From Diaporthe sp. PMI_573 (Eukaryota > Ascomycota > Sordariomycetes > Diaporthales > Diaporthaceae): DNA of 64,000 nt. Positions 1 through 11,262 of the stretch are shown here, piece after piece; within the stretch, counting starts at the first letter, position 1, and the number at the start of each line of letters is the position of its first letter. Where the stretch lies: the NCBI GenBank assembly GCA_021399435.1, contig JAJTUP010000051.1:62001-126000 (forward strand). The letters run 5' to 3'. A program made the position numbers and the translations under genes. The notes under the pieces are model-generated. The model was not told the DNA's origin. It did no database searches and saw only the letters and a program-made list of their open reading frames with translations.

Positions 1-1165
1 CTGAACAAAGCCCATGCGAGGCACCGAATGCCACAGCGCAGGTTGTCGTTCAGACCGCCTTAGGAAGAGATTGCAGGATGGGTGGCTGGTAGAACGTGAA
101 ATATTAGACTAACAAATACGTTGGATGGAATTCTTTGGAAAGAGGGGGCGGGAGTTAATTTGAAGCTGGCCAAGGACCTGAAGTACGTGTATGAATAGGA
201 TGGGCCCTGGTGGTCTTTGTGATGGATAGGTCTCAAGGAACTTAGAACACTCTTTTCCTTCGCTTTTACTTGAAACAAATGAATTCCTCTATCCATTAAG
301 AGATAACTTGGAGAGGCAAGTTTTTTGTTTAATTGACGACATGCTACATTAACAATGGTCCAGCAGGTTTCAGTTGACATGGTGTTGGATTTCTGGCTTA
401 TTTAGTTATCTAGTTATCTAGATTCCGATCCCTAGAGACACTCATCACTTTCGTCTTCACCGCGTTAAATTTTATAAAATTGTCTGCACCCGATTGCGCT
501 AATTCTACCCCTACAAAGGACCACCGGTTGGTCCAGATCATGATGATAGGAGTCACACGGGCTCATTTGCCCGCTGGCACATCTTCTAATCTGTGCGTAG
601 AGCAGTTACAGGTCCAGCACTTGTAATATTAGGTGGTTTCGTTTTTAATCCATATACATACGCTTCTTAAGCAGTATATAGGCGGTCCCTTCATATAGTG
701 GTAAACACTTAAACACCAATTATGATGTTGCAGCTTCTCATATCCCACGGTCTCGGGTTACCACGATACCTGCACAGCAGCATTTACGTCTGGTATGACA
801 AATACTCAGCTAGTACGTTTTTTCATCTGATACAGGGGAAAAAATCTGGAGCTTAGCTTACTTCTGTTACATTTGTTGGAGCTGATCTGTTTTGCAAGTG
901 CTCAAAACTGTAGCTGCTCTGTAAAATAGTGTAGGGCAGAGGGACGGCAATAAATACTCTCCTAAACATGATGGCAGAGGCTTCTTACTGTCATTCCCTG
1001 CTGAAGACACTCTGCATATGGACTACGGCTGTACTTTTCTAGCGTAGCGGACAGTTTGTACCCGACAAAGTACCTGGGCATATTTCGGCATCCGCACTCG
1101 AGAGCATTGAACTTGGTCATTCATGCCGTATTACGACGACTCGGGGATGTTATTGAATAAAAGAC
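1..1165. other. Intergenic, no supported gene
   Basis: No protein family is recognisable on either strand. A 106-codon frame on the minus strand (60-380) starts with ATG but shows no domain, signal peptide or supporting splice structure and is not called. A short direct repeat of the pentamer-rich type (TTAGTTATCTAGTTATCTAG) lies near 400-420. The left edge may hold the regulatory region of a gene outside the window. Confidence 0.5.
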
Positions 1166-1681
1166 CTAACTATCCAACTTTCCCCCGAACTCTGTACACT
1201 GCAGACCAGAACTAATCAGGCAGCCGTGTTTTGCCATCTTCAAGAGTGCGTCCTTGTCACTGAACTCAACCACCTTGTTGACCTTGGATCCATCCTCGTT
1301 GAAGTACAGGAACCAAGCGAACTCGGCGGGGTACGACTCTCCCCTGACAGGGTGCACCTCCGCGACGGACGTAAACGAGGCCCGGCGGGTCTCGGCATCG
1401 ATGACCAGATTCGAAATGATGTTGTTTCTGAATTTCAACACCTTGATATCCTTCGCAAATGCCTCCTGGTACTTGGTCGTGTCGAAGAAAAAGGTCGCCG
1501 GTAGGCCAAACGCCAGGGGAACGGACTTGGGGAGCAGGTACCGGGCGCAGTCCTCTGTAACGTCGCGGTTGATGATGGAGGCATCGTTCTGGGCCCCGCC
1601 GTCTTCGAACGCCGACAAGAAGGATCGGGCTGTAGCCTCAATGCGCCCTCTAAGGCTCGTCGAGGCAAGGTTTGAGGCCAT
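1166..1681 (-). CDS. NTF2/SnoaL-like small protein
   Basis: Single-exon gene of 171 residues. Size and pattern fit the NTF2-like/SnoaL fold that is common in fungi: an N-terminal helix (residues about 10-30) with FLSAFEDGG, a central segment with FFDTTKYQEAF, and C-terminal strands with ASFTSVAEVHP and FAWFLYFNEDGSKV, which is how these cone-shaped domains usually read. In fungi such proteins are either small cyclase/isomerase-like enzymes or of unknown function; no catalytic residue can be assigned here. There is no signal peptide, so it is probably cytosolic. The ATG at 1681 has a purine at -3, and a TATA-like element lies about 130 bp upstream. No biosynthetic cluster surrounds it. Family-level call only. 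Confidence 0.75.
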   Translation of the reverse strand: MASNLASTSLRGRIEATARSFLSAFEDGGAQNDASIINRDVTEDCARYLLPKSVPLAFGLPATFFFDTTKYQEAFAKDIKVLKFRNNIISNLVIDAETRRASFTSVAEVHPVRGESYPAEFAWFLYFNEDGSKVNKVVEFSDKDALLKMAKHGCLISSGLQCTEFGGKLDS

Positions 1682-1806
1682 GATGAAGCAAGTTCTTGGA
1701 GTCTTTTTTTTTTTCCGGGTAGTCAGGTAGGAGTTGAAGAGAGTGGTTGAGTAGCAAAGGAAAGCTGTGGTATCATAATTATCACAGTGTGCTCAATGTG
1801 CCGACC

Positions 1807-1816
1807 ATTTATATAT
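1807..1816 (-). promoter_or_regulatory. TATA-like element upstream of NTF2-like gene
   Basis: On the minus strand the sequence reads ATATATAAAT, about 130 bp upstream of the ATG at 1681. Position and composition suit a core promoter TATA element; function is inferred. Confidence 0.4.
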
Positions 1817-2309
1817 GTTCCACGCCGAACGACATTATTACCATCCCACATCAACTTTGGCCCGTCTTACTTGAAGCCATAGTCCTTTCCGGGGATAAGC
1901 CTACGTCGATAAGTTAACACCGTCCCTGAAACGATGCTTTACAAAAAAGGTTTAAAAGTATAATCTCATATACTGCCATGCACTATTTCCGCCACGGACC
2001 TATGATGATGACTCGCGTGATGACATTTTCCCCCTTTTCGGCCTAGTGTATCTCTTGCCAAGCCTCAATTGAACATGAGCTGCGGAGTTCCGCTCGATGA
2101 CACTTTTTCCTCCTTCAGCCTTGCCCATGGGTCCGGGTTCATGCATGGTGCGTGCCCTTGTCTGTTCAGAAGGGCCTGCTGTTCAGAGTGTTTGTACTCC
2201 GTACACGATCCCAGAACCAGGCCCTGTCGGACTCTCGTTTCTTCACTACTACCAACCACTACATTCCGAGAACAGCAATACAGAACTGGATCTTCAATAA
2301 CTCGGGATC

Positions 2310-3396
2310 ATGGAGTACTCCATTGCTCCGCTTGCTTCAGCCCTGGGCGAGGGCAAAGCGAACAGGGTTGAAGGCCACCCCACCCACGTCCACGTCGACG
2401 CCGACGCCGACGCCAGCAAGCAGCACCGGAAGATCCAAAACCGGAAGAACCAAAGAGCACACCGTGAGTCTTTCCCTGAATTAGTCACCTCCTGCTAGGC
2501 TCACAAGCTTTGAAGGGCTGCGGATCAGGCAGCAAGACCCGGGGTCTGTTCAGACGTCGCGGCCGTTCCAAGTCAGGCGCTGGCGCCTCGACGAACCCGA
2601 TGATTGTTCATCCCGAGATGCCTCATCAGCATCGAAAGACGCTCGCTCCTGTGCACTAATGTTCACACCCGAACGCGCCGGAGTCGTTCAAGGGCCGCCG
2701 CCTGCCGCCCCGGTTCATACCCAGATGTCCCTGACCCTCCCGTCCTTCATCTTCCCCCTCTCAACCGACCACCTCCTCCATCTTATCCAGTACAATGTCT
2801 TTCGGGCCTTCGTCTCCAACAAGCGCACTCTCAATACCCTCCTCACAGGCTGGACCGATGCCCCTCGCTCCCCTACTACCTGTCCCATCAGCGGTCCCTA
2901 CCGTGACGACACAACAGTCTACCCCCTCAACCCCAATATCCCCTCCTCCCTGTTCCCGACCCGCCTCCAGCAAGCTCGCCTCCACTCCCTCTGGATCAAC
3001 CTCATCCCTTTCCCCCGTGTCCGTGATAATCTTATTGAGCACGAAGGAAGCTTCGACCACTGGGAGCTACTGCAAGACCTCATCGGCGAGCTTATGAGCA
3101 TGAGGCCGGCTGTAAAGCGACGAGATACTCCCCGTACTATCACTGTCGCCGATCCTAAAACTATGTGGACCCTGCCCCCCACAGCGCCACGTGACGAGGA
3201 CGAGGTCACCGCGGGGCGTAACGGGCTTATTGTTTGGGGCGAACCATACGACATGCATAGCTGGGAGGCTACTCCTAGCTTTCTCGAAAAATGGGCGTGG
3301 GCTGTGGAGGGTTGCGACGAGCTAGTTAAATGTAGTAACCGCTGGAGGCTGATGAGAGGAGAGGAACCTATGCGCCTCTCTGGATCGGAAAGATAG
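2310..3396 (+). CDS. bZIP transcription factor with DUF3425 domain
   Basis: Two exons, 2310-2463 and 2516-3396, joined over a 52-bp intron (GTGAGT...GAAG) give 344 residues. Residues about 37-54 form a bZIP basic region, KQHRKIQNRKNQRAHR, with the signature N-x7-R (N44, R52); the intron falls inside the codon of R52. The next residues (LRIRQQDPGSV, then RPFQVRRWRLDEP) match the linker usual in fungal DUF3425 proteins, and the C-terminal 200 residues (HLLHLIQYNVFRAF, HDHW-like region, VWGEPYD, W-rich end) fit DUF3425. A regular leucine heptad is not visible after the basic region, which is typical of this family. Likely a nuclear, sequence-specific DNA-binding regulator; targets unknown. A repeat element begins about 70 bp after the stop. 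Confidence 0.85.
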
Positions 3397-3468
3397 CCGC
3401 TATGCGGAAGAAGTCTTTTGATAAGTGGAGGACGACCTGCGGATAGTATCCGAATACATTTTATCGCT

Positions 3469-3644
3469 AGTATAGACTATTTGTATTCTTTGAGTTCCTC
3501 TACTAAGCTGGAACGGCAATAAGTGTCCTATAAGTATAAGGAACAATGTGTCTTATCAACAATAACAGTGAGATTCGCTATATAAAGCTTTAAATAGTAA
3601 CCTTCCAATCTACTTCTGCAAACCAGTGTTCTGTTAGATGCGAC
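3469..3644 (-). repeat. SINE-like retroposon, copy A (full, with target-site duplication)
   Basis: A 176-bp segment bounded by the perfect 10-bp direct repeat TTTTATCGCT (3459-3468 and 3645-3654). Read on the minus strand it matches copies near 44.2 kb and 57.6 kb, including the invariant core TAGCGAATCTCACTG (here 3566-3580, reverse complement) and a 3' end with GAGGAACTC...AATACAAATAGTC. It has no terminal inverted repeats and no ORF. Absence of TIRs and the 10-bp flanking repeat favour a retroposon over a MITE. A TTGCAGAAG motif followed about 45 bp later by TAGCGAATC resembles the spacing of tRNA A and B boxes, which is suggestive only. Confidence 0.7.
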
Positions 3645-3654
3645 TTTTATCGCT

Positions 3655-4082
3655 CGTATCCTCCTTAGTCAGAGCATTCTTGTCAGTCTATTTATAGTAA
3701 AGTGGTCTTCCATAGTGTGGCCGAAAAAGGAAAAAAAGGTCATCACCGCAAGTCAGGGGTCTATTGACCTTGGTCTGTAAAAGTTGCATTAAAAGCACGG
3801 CGTTAACTTATTTGTTTAGCCCTATCACCGGCAAAAGTCTTCAAAGTAGACGGCAATTTGTAAGCTATTCCTTACATTGTGGTCTTCCGAGGTGATGCTC
3901 TCCTGAAATGACCTCACGCCGTCATGTAGGCGTTTCGGGTAAGGATACTAGATAAATAAACCACTTGCCCCTCCTGCTTTGACTCCAGTTCACACTCCAA
4001 ATCCTCAATATCACATTAGTCCTTCGCATCGTAAGCAGGCCTCTTCCTCAAAACTCCCACGCCATCCCGAACCAATACGATC
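3655..4082. other. Spacer upstream of SDR gene
   Basis: No gene seen. Just upstream of the SDR start is a CACACTCC/CTCAATATCACA-rich stretch, usual for a fungal 5' UTR. Core promoter elements cannot be fixed. Confidence 0.4.
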
Positions 4083-5081
4083 ATGTCACGTTACGCCACC
4101 GCCCACGCCAAGCCAAATGGCCCTGGTGACGCACGCCCCACGGCCTTACAGATCATCAAGGACGAGGGCGTCGAGGGCAAGCTCCAGGGCGAGGTCATCG
4201 TCATTACCGGTACCTCGTCCGGCATTGGAATTGAAACCACTCGCGCCATCGCCGCCACTGGTGCCACCCTCTATCTTACAGCCCGGGATGTCGCCAAGGC
4301 CCAGTCTGCCCTCGACGGTATCTTTGAACCCTCCCGCATGGAGTTGATCCAGATGGACCAAGCATCACTCGCCTCTGTCCGCGCCGCCGCCGCCGCCATC
4401 CTCGCCAAGACCTCCAAGATCCACGCCCTCGTGAACAATGCCGGAATCATGGCCATCCCCGACCTCCGCTTGACCGCCGAAGGCCACGAACTCCAGTTCG
4501 GCACGAATCATTTGTCGCACTTCCTCTTCTTTAAGCTCCTAGAGCCAGCCCTCCTAGCCGCCGCCTCACCTAGTCTGCCCTCCCGCGTCGTCAATCTCGC
4601 TTCATCTGCCCATAACGTCCACGGTATCAACAACACCGACAATTACGCCTTCCAGAGAGTGAGCTATGACCCCAGCGTGGCCTACGGCCAGTCTAAGACG
4701 GCGAATATCTACATGGCCAACGAGATAGAGCGGCGCTACGGCCCGCGCCACCTGCATGCCACGAGCGTGCACCCAGGCATTGTCCAGACGGGGCTGACCC
4801 AGCACATGCATCCGGATGCCTTCAAGGGGATGGAGTCCCTGTGGCCCACCATGAAGAGCGTTGAGCAGGGTGCCGCAACATCGGTGTGGGCGGCCGTCGG
4901 CAAGGCGTGGGAACATGAGGGCGGCAAGTACCTCGTCAACTGCGCCGTGGCAGAGCCGTATGCGGAAGGAGATGACAAGTTTACTACGCCCGGGTACGCC
5001 CCGCACGCCTATGACGTGGAAGAGGCGAAGAGGCTGTGGAGCGACTCGCTCAAGCTCGTTGGGTTGCCGGGCGAGGAGTAG
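4083..5081 (+). CDS. Short-chain dehydrogenase/reductase (retinol-dehydrogenase-like)
   Basis: Intronless, 332 residues. A classical-type SDR with a Rossmann fold for NAD(P)H: glycine motif TGTSSGIG at residues 42-49, NNAG at 118-121, serine in NLASSAH (about 171-177) and the catalytic YGQSK (Y201, K205). The TARD motif after the second strand (residues 66-69) with R68 suggests NADP(H) preference. Overall resemblance is to the long, WW-oxidoreductase/retinol-dehydrogenase-like SDRs that are numerous in fungi; substrate unknown. The N-terminal about 35 residues are an extension before the Rossmann core, without a clear signal. It converges with the SET gene (stop codons about 210 bp apart). 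The ATG at 4083 sits in TCATGT context; no in-frame ATG lies shortly upstream. Confidence 0.9.
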   Translation: MSRYATAHAKPNGPGDARPTALQIIKDEGVEGKLQGEVIVITGTSSGIGIETTRAIAATGATLYLTARDVAKAQSALDGIFEPSRMELIQMDQASLASVRAAAAAILAKTSKIHALVNNAGIMAIPDLRLTAEGHELQFGTNHLSHFLFFKLLEPALLAAASPSLPSRVVNLASSAHNVHGINNTDNYAFQRVSYDPSVAYGQSKTANIYMANEIERRYGPRHLHATSVHPGIVQTGLTQHMHPDAFKGMESLWPTMKSVEQGAATSVWAAVGKAWEHEGGKYLVNCAVAEPYAEGDDKFTTPGYAPHAYDVEEAKRLWSDSLKLVGLPGEE

Positions 5082-5291
5082 GGACTCAAGTGGGGCCTGA
5101 CCCGTCGCATATAGTTATATAGTTAAAATCGTGATCTCCCTGAGCTTTGTCTTGACAATTTTTTTTAATTTTTTTTTAGAATGTGGCTGTGTTGCTGCGA
5201 TAATTTATGCGAGGCAGCGCGTAGCTGCTCTCTGGAATGAAAAGATGGGGCGACTGTAACGAAATCATTTTCCACCTCGGCGGTTCAATTC

Positions 5292-6272
5292 TCATAACCA
5301 GGGCTCATAAGATAACCCTGAGTATTTCACATCCACCTTATCGCTGAACAGCCTGTTACCAACAAAATGACCTTGCCGTGAGGCTGAGAGACTGGCGGTA
5401 TAGAAAGGGCTGTCACGTCCGACGGCGTCTTCTTCAACCTGTAAACCCTTTGCTCCAAGGGCGGAGGCCTCTTTGCTGTACCTTAATTCTGTGGCCAGGC
5501 CAGCAGCTGCGAAGTAAAGCGAAGCAAGCTCCCTGCCGGCCAGGCCTTCCTCCTCGTAAGCGTTGATGACAGCTTTCGTCAAATCGAACTCGCGACAAGT
5601 GCCACCAGTGGCGGTCTGCTGCGCAGAAAAGTCGGCAAGCATTTGCTGGATCTTCAAGCGCCGCCGGTGACTCTGCTCGTGTCTTTCTCCAGAGTCGTTG
5701 GCACTGCATATCTCGCACGCACACTCGAATCCGTAGCCATCCTTGAGCCTCCTTTGCCGCGCGGAACGTATGCCGAGCTCATCATGGAGATACGAGATGG
5801 TGATCTCCTCCTCTTCAGCGATTTCCCTGAGAGCGTGAATGGTAAATTGGCTACCAGGTAGAGCAGTGTTGAGGTTGCCCTGGGCGTTGGGGACACAGGA
5901 ATGATTAAGCCGTGCGACCGTCAGGAAAACGGCCTGCCTGCCATTTGGGCCCGACAAAGAGAAGTTGTTGTTGTAGAAGACGTTTAGGATATCCCTGCTT
6001 TGTGTGATGGACGCGAGGGAAGGGAAGGACCCCCAGACTGCGGTAGCAAGATAGCCTAATGACTTCCGCTTGGCATTATTCATGGAGAGACTTAGCAGCC
6101 CGCGGAGATCCTCAGGGCTGAGCCGTGCCGCCGCGTCGAGTACGCTCGTGTCTCTGTTGTCAACCGAGAGCAGAATCCTGTCTGCAATGATGCGAGTGCC
6201 GCGGGCAATGGGCTGCGTCGCAAAAACACCAAAGCCCTTGGCACCAGCTTGACTGACTCTGAACATCGACAT
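5292..6272 (-). CDS. SET-domain protein, putative lysine methyltransferase
   Basis: Single exon, 326 residues. The SET domain starts at once (GAKGFGVFATQPIARGT, residues 10-26), followed by a helical insert, then the pseudoknot motif RLNHSCVPNAQ (121-131) that binds S-adenosylmethionine, and ITISYL (157-162), the second half of the active-site knot with its tyrosine. A post-SET-like cysteine cluster FECACEIC (182-189: C184, C186, C189) would bind zinc together with C126. A helical C-terminus follows. This arrangement matches the fungal SMYD-like SET proteins without a MYND finger. The substrate may be histone or non-histone; unknown. Convergent to the upstream SDR, divergent from the Kre9-like gene. 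Confidence 0.85.
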   Translation of the reverse strand: MSMFRVSQAGAKGFGVFATQPIARGTRIIADRILLSVDNRDTSVLDAAARLSPEDLRGLLSLSMNNAKRKSLGYLATAVWGSFPSLASITQSRDILNVFYNNNFSLSGPNGRQAVFLTVARLNHSCVPNAQGNLNTALPGSQFTIHALREIAEEEEITISYLHDELGIRSARQRRLKDGYGFECACEICSANDSGERHEQSHRRRLKIQQMLADFSAQQTATGGTCREFDLTKAVINAYEEEGLAGRELASLYFAAAGLATELRYSKEASALGAKGLQVEEDAVGRDSPFYTASLSASRQGHFVGNRLFSDKVDVKYSGLSYEPWL

Positions 6273-6653
6273 TGGCCTTGGAATCGATTAGTAGGGGGTG
6301 ATACATGGTCTTGCGATTGGTTTGGTATCCCTGAATCGAATGAAGTCTAGGGCTGAACTGGCATGAGTGTGTCTGTCTAGGGGGCTGCCGGGAAAAAAGC
6401 CAGTTTCCCGCTAGCCGTATCCAGCCACTTTGGGTCACAGAATTGAATTCGACCGGGCGCCTCCGTTGCGGAATCATGCCGCCAATTCATCTTACTTGGC
6501 GTGGACACCGACCATAACGTCCTCTACCACTTAAAAAAAAAATGCTATTTGATCCCGCATGTGAGCCATATACTCAATGGCTAGGTTTCAGAATTGCCAT
6601 CATCACTCCAAGTTTCATAGACCGTCTGGAATGCAGGTTTGCACTCGTGCTTG

Positions 6654-6661
6654 TATATAAA
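6654..6661 (+). promoter_or_regulatory. TATA box of Kre9-like gene
   Basis: TATATAAA occurs 150 bp upstream of the ATG at 6811, within a 538-bp divergent spacer shared with the SET gene (6273-6810). Good match to the TATA consensus; use is inferred. Confidence 0.5.
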
Positions 6662-6810
6662 CCTAATGACCCTGCCTTCATCCATGTGTGATTGTTTCTC
6701 ACACAAGTTTCACACGAACCACATTTCATAATCATAGGTCCTGTGTCACCAATTTTTAGAAATCGTTGTCTTCGAACTCATTGTTATCTCACCTTTAAGG
6801 TCTTCAAGCA

Positions 6811-7365
6811 ATGGCGCGCTCCGTATTCCGGTCTTTTCTCGTAGCAGCCCTGGCAATCTCGTCCCCTCTGGCCCAAGCTATCCGATTCACCTATCCCAAG
6901 CCGGCTGAAGATGCCTATAGCGTTAATCTTTCCTTTCAAACGGGTGATACAGTGGACGTCACTTGGGACACGGTTCCCACGGACCCGGAGAAGTTCAGCC
7001 TTTATCTCTGGGAGTTTGTGAACTACCCACCTGCTTACGAATTGGTCGCCTACAATGTCGAAACAGACGCAGGACGAGCCTCCTTCAAGGTCCCCTGCCA
7101 TATCAAAGCCTCTTCCAATTGGCAACTGTACGGACACAACACCCTTTCCCCAGAGTTGTGCACGAGTTGAGTCGGAGATCACCCATAATAAGTACTTGCT
7201 AACCATGAGTGTTTCTTTTGTCACAGCACCATGATTCAGGGAACCAATGTCTACGTACTCTACGCCCAAACTGCTCGCTTCAAAATCAAGCACACCAAGC
7301 GCACTTGTGACGTCCCACCACCACACCCAGAAATATGCTCCAGTTCGTCATCCTACAATGCTTAG
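6811..7365 (+). CDS. Small secreted Kre9/Knh1-type Ig-like protein
   Basis: Signal peptide at residues 1-23 (hydrophobic SFLVAALAISSPLAQA), then IRFTYPKPAEDAYSV...GDTVDVTWDT, the hallmark of the Kre9/Knh1-type N-terminal Ig-like domain of fungal cell-wall proteins. The first exon runs to about 7158; an intron with branch site GCTAAC (about 7198) and acceptor CACAG (7222-7226 area) leads to a second exon encoding TMIQGTNVYVLYAQTARFKI and ending at 7365. The exact donor is unclear: in-phase candidates near 7153 and 7158 are non-consensus (GTTGTG, GTGCAC). The predicted product is about 160 residues, lacking the Ser/Thr-rich stalk and GPI signal found in longer relatives, so it is probably soluble and extracellular or wall-associated. 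Confidence 0.7.
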
Positions 7366-8535
7366 GACTTGACCAATTAGTGAGCCGATCATTTCTTTCC
7401 CTGGACACCAGCTGAGAATTAGACATTAACTAGTAGACCAGCCAGAGAATGCCAACTTCAATGTTGTTAAGAGAATGGAGGATACAAAGACAGCTGGTCG
7501 AGCTTTGGAGGGGAAGTAAGACCTTGACTATTTAGGCAGACGTGTCACTCATTTCATATATTTGACAAGCATCAAAACAATTCCTGGGACATCCTGGGCG
7601 TGTCGTAATATTTGGCTAGAAGTGATAGCTGAGCAGAGCAGGCCATGCAGTCATGTTCATGCCAAAACGCCAGCAGCCTTTCATATTGTATGTCACAGAC
7701 GTACATTGACAAATGAAACTCTCCCTTTCAATGCCATCAGCTTTGCCTGGCTGCCTGGGAAGCGGCCACAGCATCTATGTGGTGGACCACCTAGGCAGTA
7801 CTTGCCACACAACCGCCTATAGGATAACCCACTTCCATGTAAGCTGTTATAGAAACCTGTTATATAAACACCTACCAGGAGAAAAGCTCTTTTATAATAA
7901 CGTCCTATAAGATGACACAACACGTAAACCTGCCATAGGAGTACAAATAACAAAATAGAAGGTGGGTAAGCCATGGAAGCTCCAAAATAACAATCTCGTT
8001 TTTTTCAGCATACGCTTGTGTTATTTTAATAATGCACGTGATATCATTCCCTTAGATCGCACCCACTAATTACTGCCAGGATTACAGAAAAGGCATCGCT
8101 TTGGGCCGCGTAGGCTTCAAGTTCCAATCTTTCTCTAGGGTATTCAGCGTTGGTTCTCGCAATGCATTTTTACCGGACTGAAAGCGATGGTTGAGCTTGC
8201 AGACGGCGCTGGCTTTGCCCAAAACAAACCTAGCAGGCATGAAAGGAGGGCTAATGACAAGTTGAGGTAACAATAAGTAAGAATACAAAGAGCACTTGAA
8301 AAAGTTGTTCAGGGTACACTTTGTCCAATTGTCAATAAGGACAATGTCAAGCTCTTTGTTCGAGCCTCAGCTGATGATTTTAAATGTGGCCGCCTCCCTG
8401 GACTGTGATACTTGTATCGATCCCATAGAGTTCCATCACGGGTCTTTTCCATCCTCAGTCAAAGTTCTCTCAACACTAGATTGACCAGTTAAAGTGAGAG
8501 TAAGCTGTCAGCACTAAGGGACTTCCAAGGGCACA
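7366..8535. other. Intergenic, no supported gene
   Basis: About 1.2 kb with AT-rich blocks around 7850-8040. Short open frames on both strands lack recognisable domains, splice structure or signal peptides. No repeat matching the rest of the window was found. Confidence 0.45.
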
Positions 8536-9372
8536 ATGTCATACACATCTACAACCGATGGCCTTCTGGGTGGGAACTGGTCAGTTGGGGACATGGTCAC
8601 TTTGGTCCGTTCCATGATCGACAAAGTGGAGTGCCACGTTCTTTTGAAAGAATCACTGCCCGAAGGATTGGTTCAAGGACTGTACGAAACCATCAACAAC
8701 ATTGAGGCTGAGATTCTTTCTCGTCGAGCTGCACTGTCACTTGTCCAAAACCAAATCGAAGGATGCGACACTGAAACTGTGTCTTCACAGAGCGAATGGG
8801 CACAGCACGTACTCCCGGTGAACACCACCCAAAAAGACAACAACTTGGGGAGCTCATTGGCAGCTAATCAGGGATGCACCGAGTCCAGGTATCTCGAGAG
8901 ACAGGACGCAAATGAGGACAGCCGGCCCGTTGTGGCAGACAAACAAGGTGCACTTGATTCTCTCCACGACAACATCAAAGCCATCCAAGCCGTCGTACTG
9001 CTCCGTATGAGTGATTCCATGGCCTCGAAGACAAGCAGAACCAGCAGCATGGTGTCATTTTCGATTCTCGAAGAGGAAATGGAAATCCTCGACGGTCTTT
9101 CAAAGCACGTCACGGGTTCATACAAGCCACCTGATGATCAAAGTGGTGATCTGCTCGAGATAAAGCTCATGGCTCTTCCAACTCTGCTGAACGCCCTCTT
9201 CAACATGGAAATCCGCGAAGCCGTTGAACAAGGCAGTGACATTGATGACAACGCCATGATGACCATGGTAATGGAGAATCAGAAGCGGACAAACGTTCTG
9301 CGGGACATAGACGGCATTGCGAACCGGGTCAAAGAGGTCACGCGGAACATTCAAGAAAATGCTAGAGCCTAG
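8536..9372 (+). CDS. Hypothetical helical protein
   Basis: Open frame of 278 codons with ATG at 8536. I do not recognise a family. Visible features: an acidic, largely helical protein; an N-terminal segment with GDMVTLVRSMIDKV; a putative coiled coil around LYETINNIEAEILSRRAALSLVQNQIEG (split between residues about 55-83); a polar low-complexity middle; and a C-terminal helical part with NALFNMEIREAVEQG and a basic end (KEVTRNIQENARA). There is no signal peptide or membrane segment. Codon use is unremarkable and there is no intron. The length and even composition make it likely to be real, but function cannot be proposed. Confidence 0.55.
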   Translation: MSYTSTTDGLLGGNWSVGDMVTLVRSMIDKVECHVLLKESLPEGLVQGLYETINNIEAEILSRRAALSLVQNQIEGCDTETVSSQSEWAQHVLPVNTTQKDNNLGSSLAANQGCTESRYLERQDANEDSRPVVADKQGALDSLHDNIKAIQAVVLLRMSDSMASKTSRTSSMVSFSILEEEMEILDGLSKHVTGSYKPPDDQSGDLLEIKLMALPTLLNALFNMEIREAVEQGSDIDDNAMMTMVMENQKRTNVLRDIDGIANRVKEVTRNIQENARA

Positions 9373-9730
9373 CACTTGGGCAGTTAGATTATGTTTGAGA
9401 GGGCGTATCTTGATACACAACTCTCAATATCTCAACCGTCACGACTCTCTTGGCTGGCCGGTTGACCAGCTACGTAATAGCGAGTTTATAGCAAGCAATT
9501 TAGTATTGCGAAATTTTGAGATGCCAGTGCTAAGTAAATGTCATATTTGAAAACTTTCTACATATGTAGGGAAAGCCCAGTCACAGAACTCCCTGGAACA
9601 GTCTTATGAACAATATATAGCTCGTCGGCACTGAGTGCGACCCCTTCGTGACCCATTCTGCCTCCTCGTCGCCACACCTGTATCCTGTATCTTCCATACT
9701 GCCCTTAAAGTGGCCGCGGAATCCCATGAT

Positions 9731-11130
<1,400 letters not shown>

Positions 11131-11255
11131 GGTGAGCTGAGACAGAGACAGATGAGCTGACGAGGCGAGTAGAGCTGATGAGGAGGGCTGAACGGCTGAG
11201 ACCGAGGATGGGATGCCAGTGACGGTTCGAGAGCTGAGATCTGGGCTGAGAGTCT

Positions 11256-11262
11256 CTTTATA
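11256..11262 (-). promoter_or_regulatory. TATA box of subtilisin gene
   Basis: On the minus strand TATAAAG lies about 126-132 bp before the ATG at 11130, followed by a region rich in CAGCTC/CTCAGC pyrimidine tracts typical for strongly expressed fungal secreted-enzyme genes. Function inferred. Confidence 0.5.

Noticed and set aside
3469..3644. Reading the dispersed repeat as a MITE or solo LTR
   Set aside because: No terminal inverted repeats, no TG...CA ends, and flanking duplications of 10 and 15 bp, longer than LTR or most MITE duplications. A 5'-truncated copy exists.
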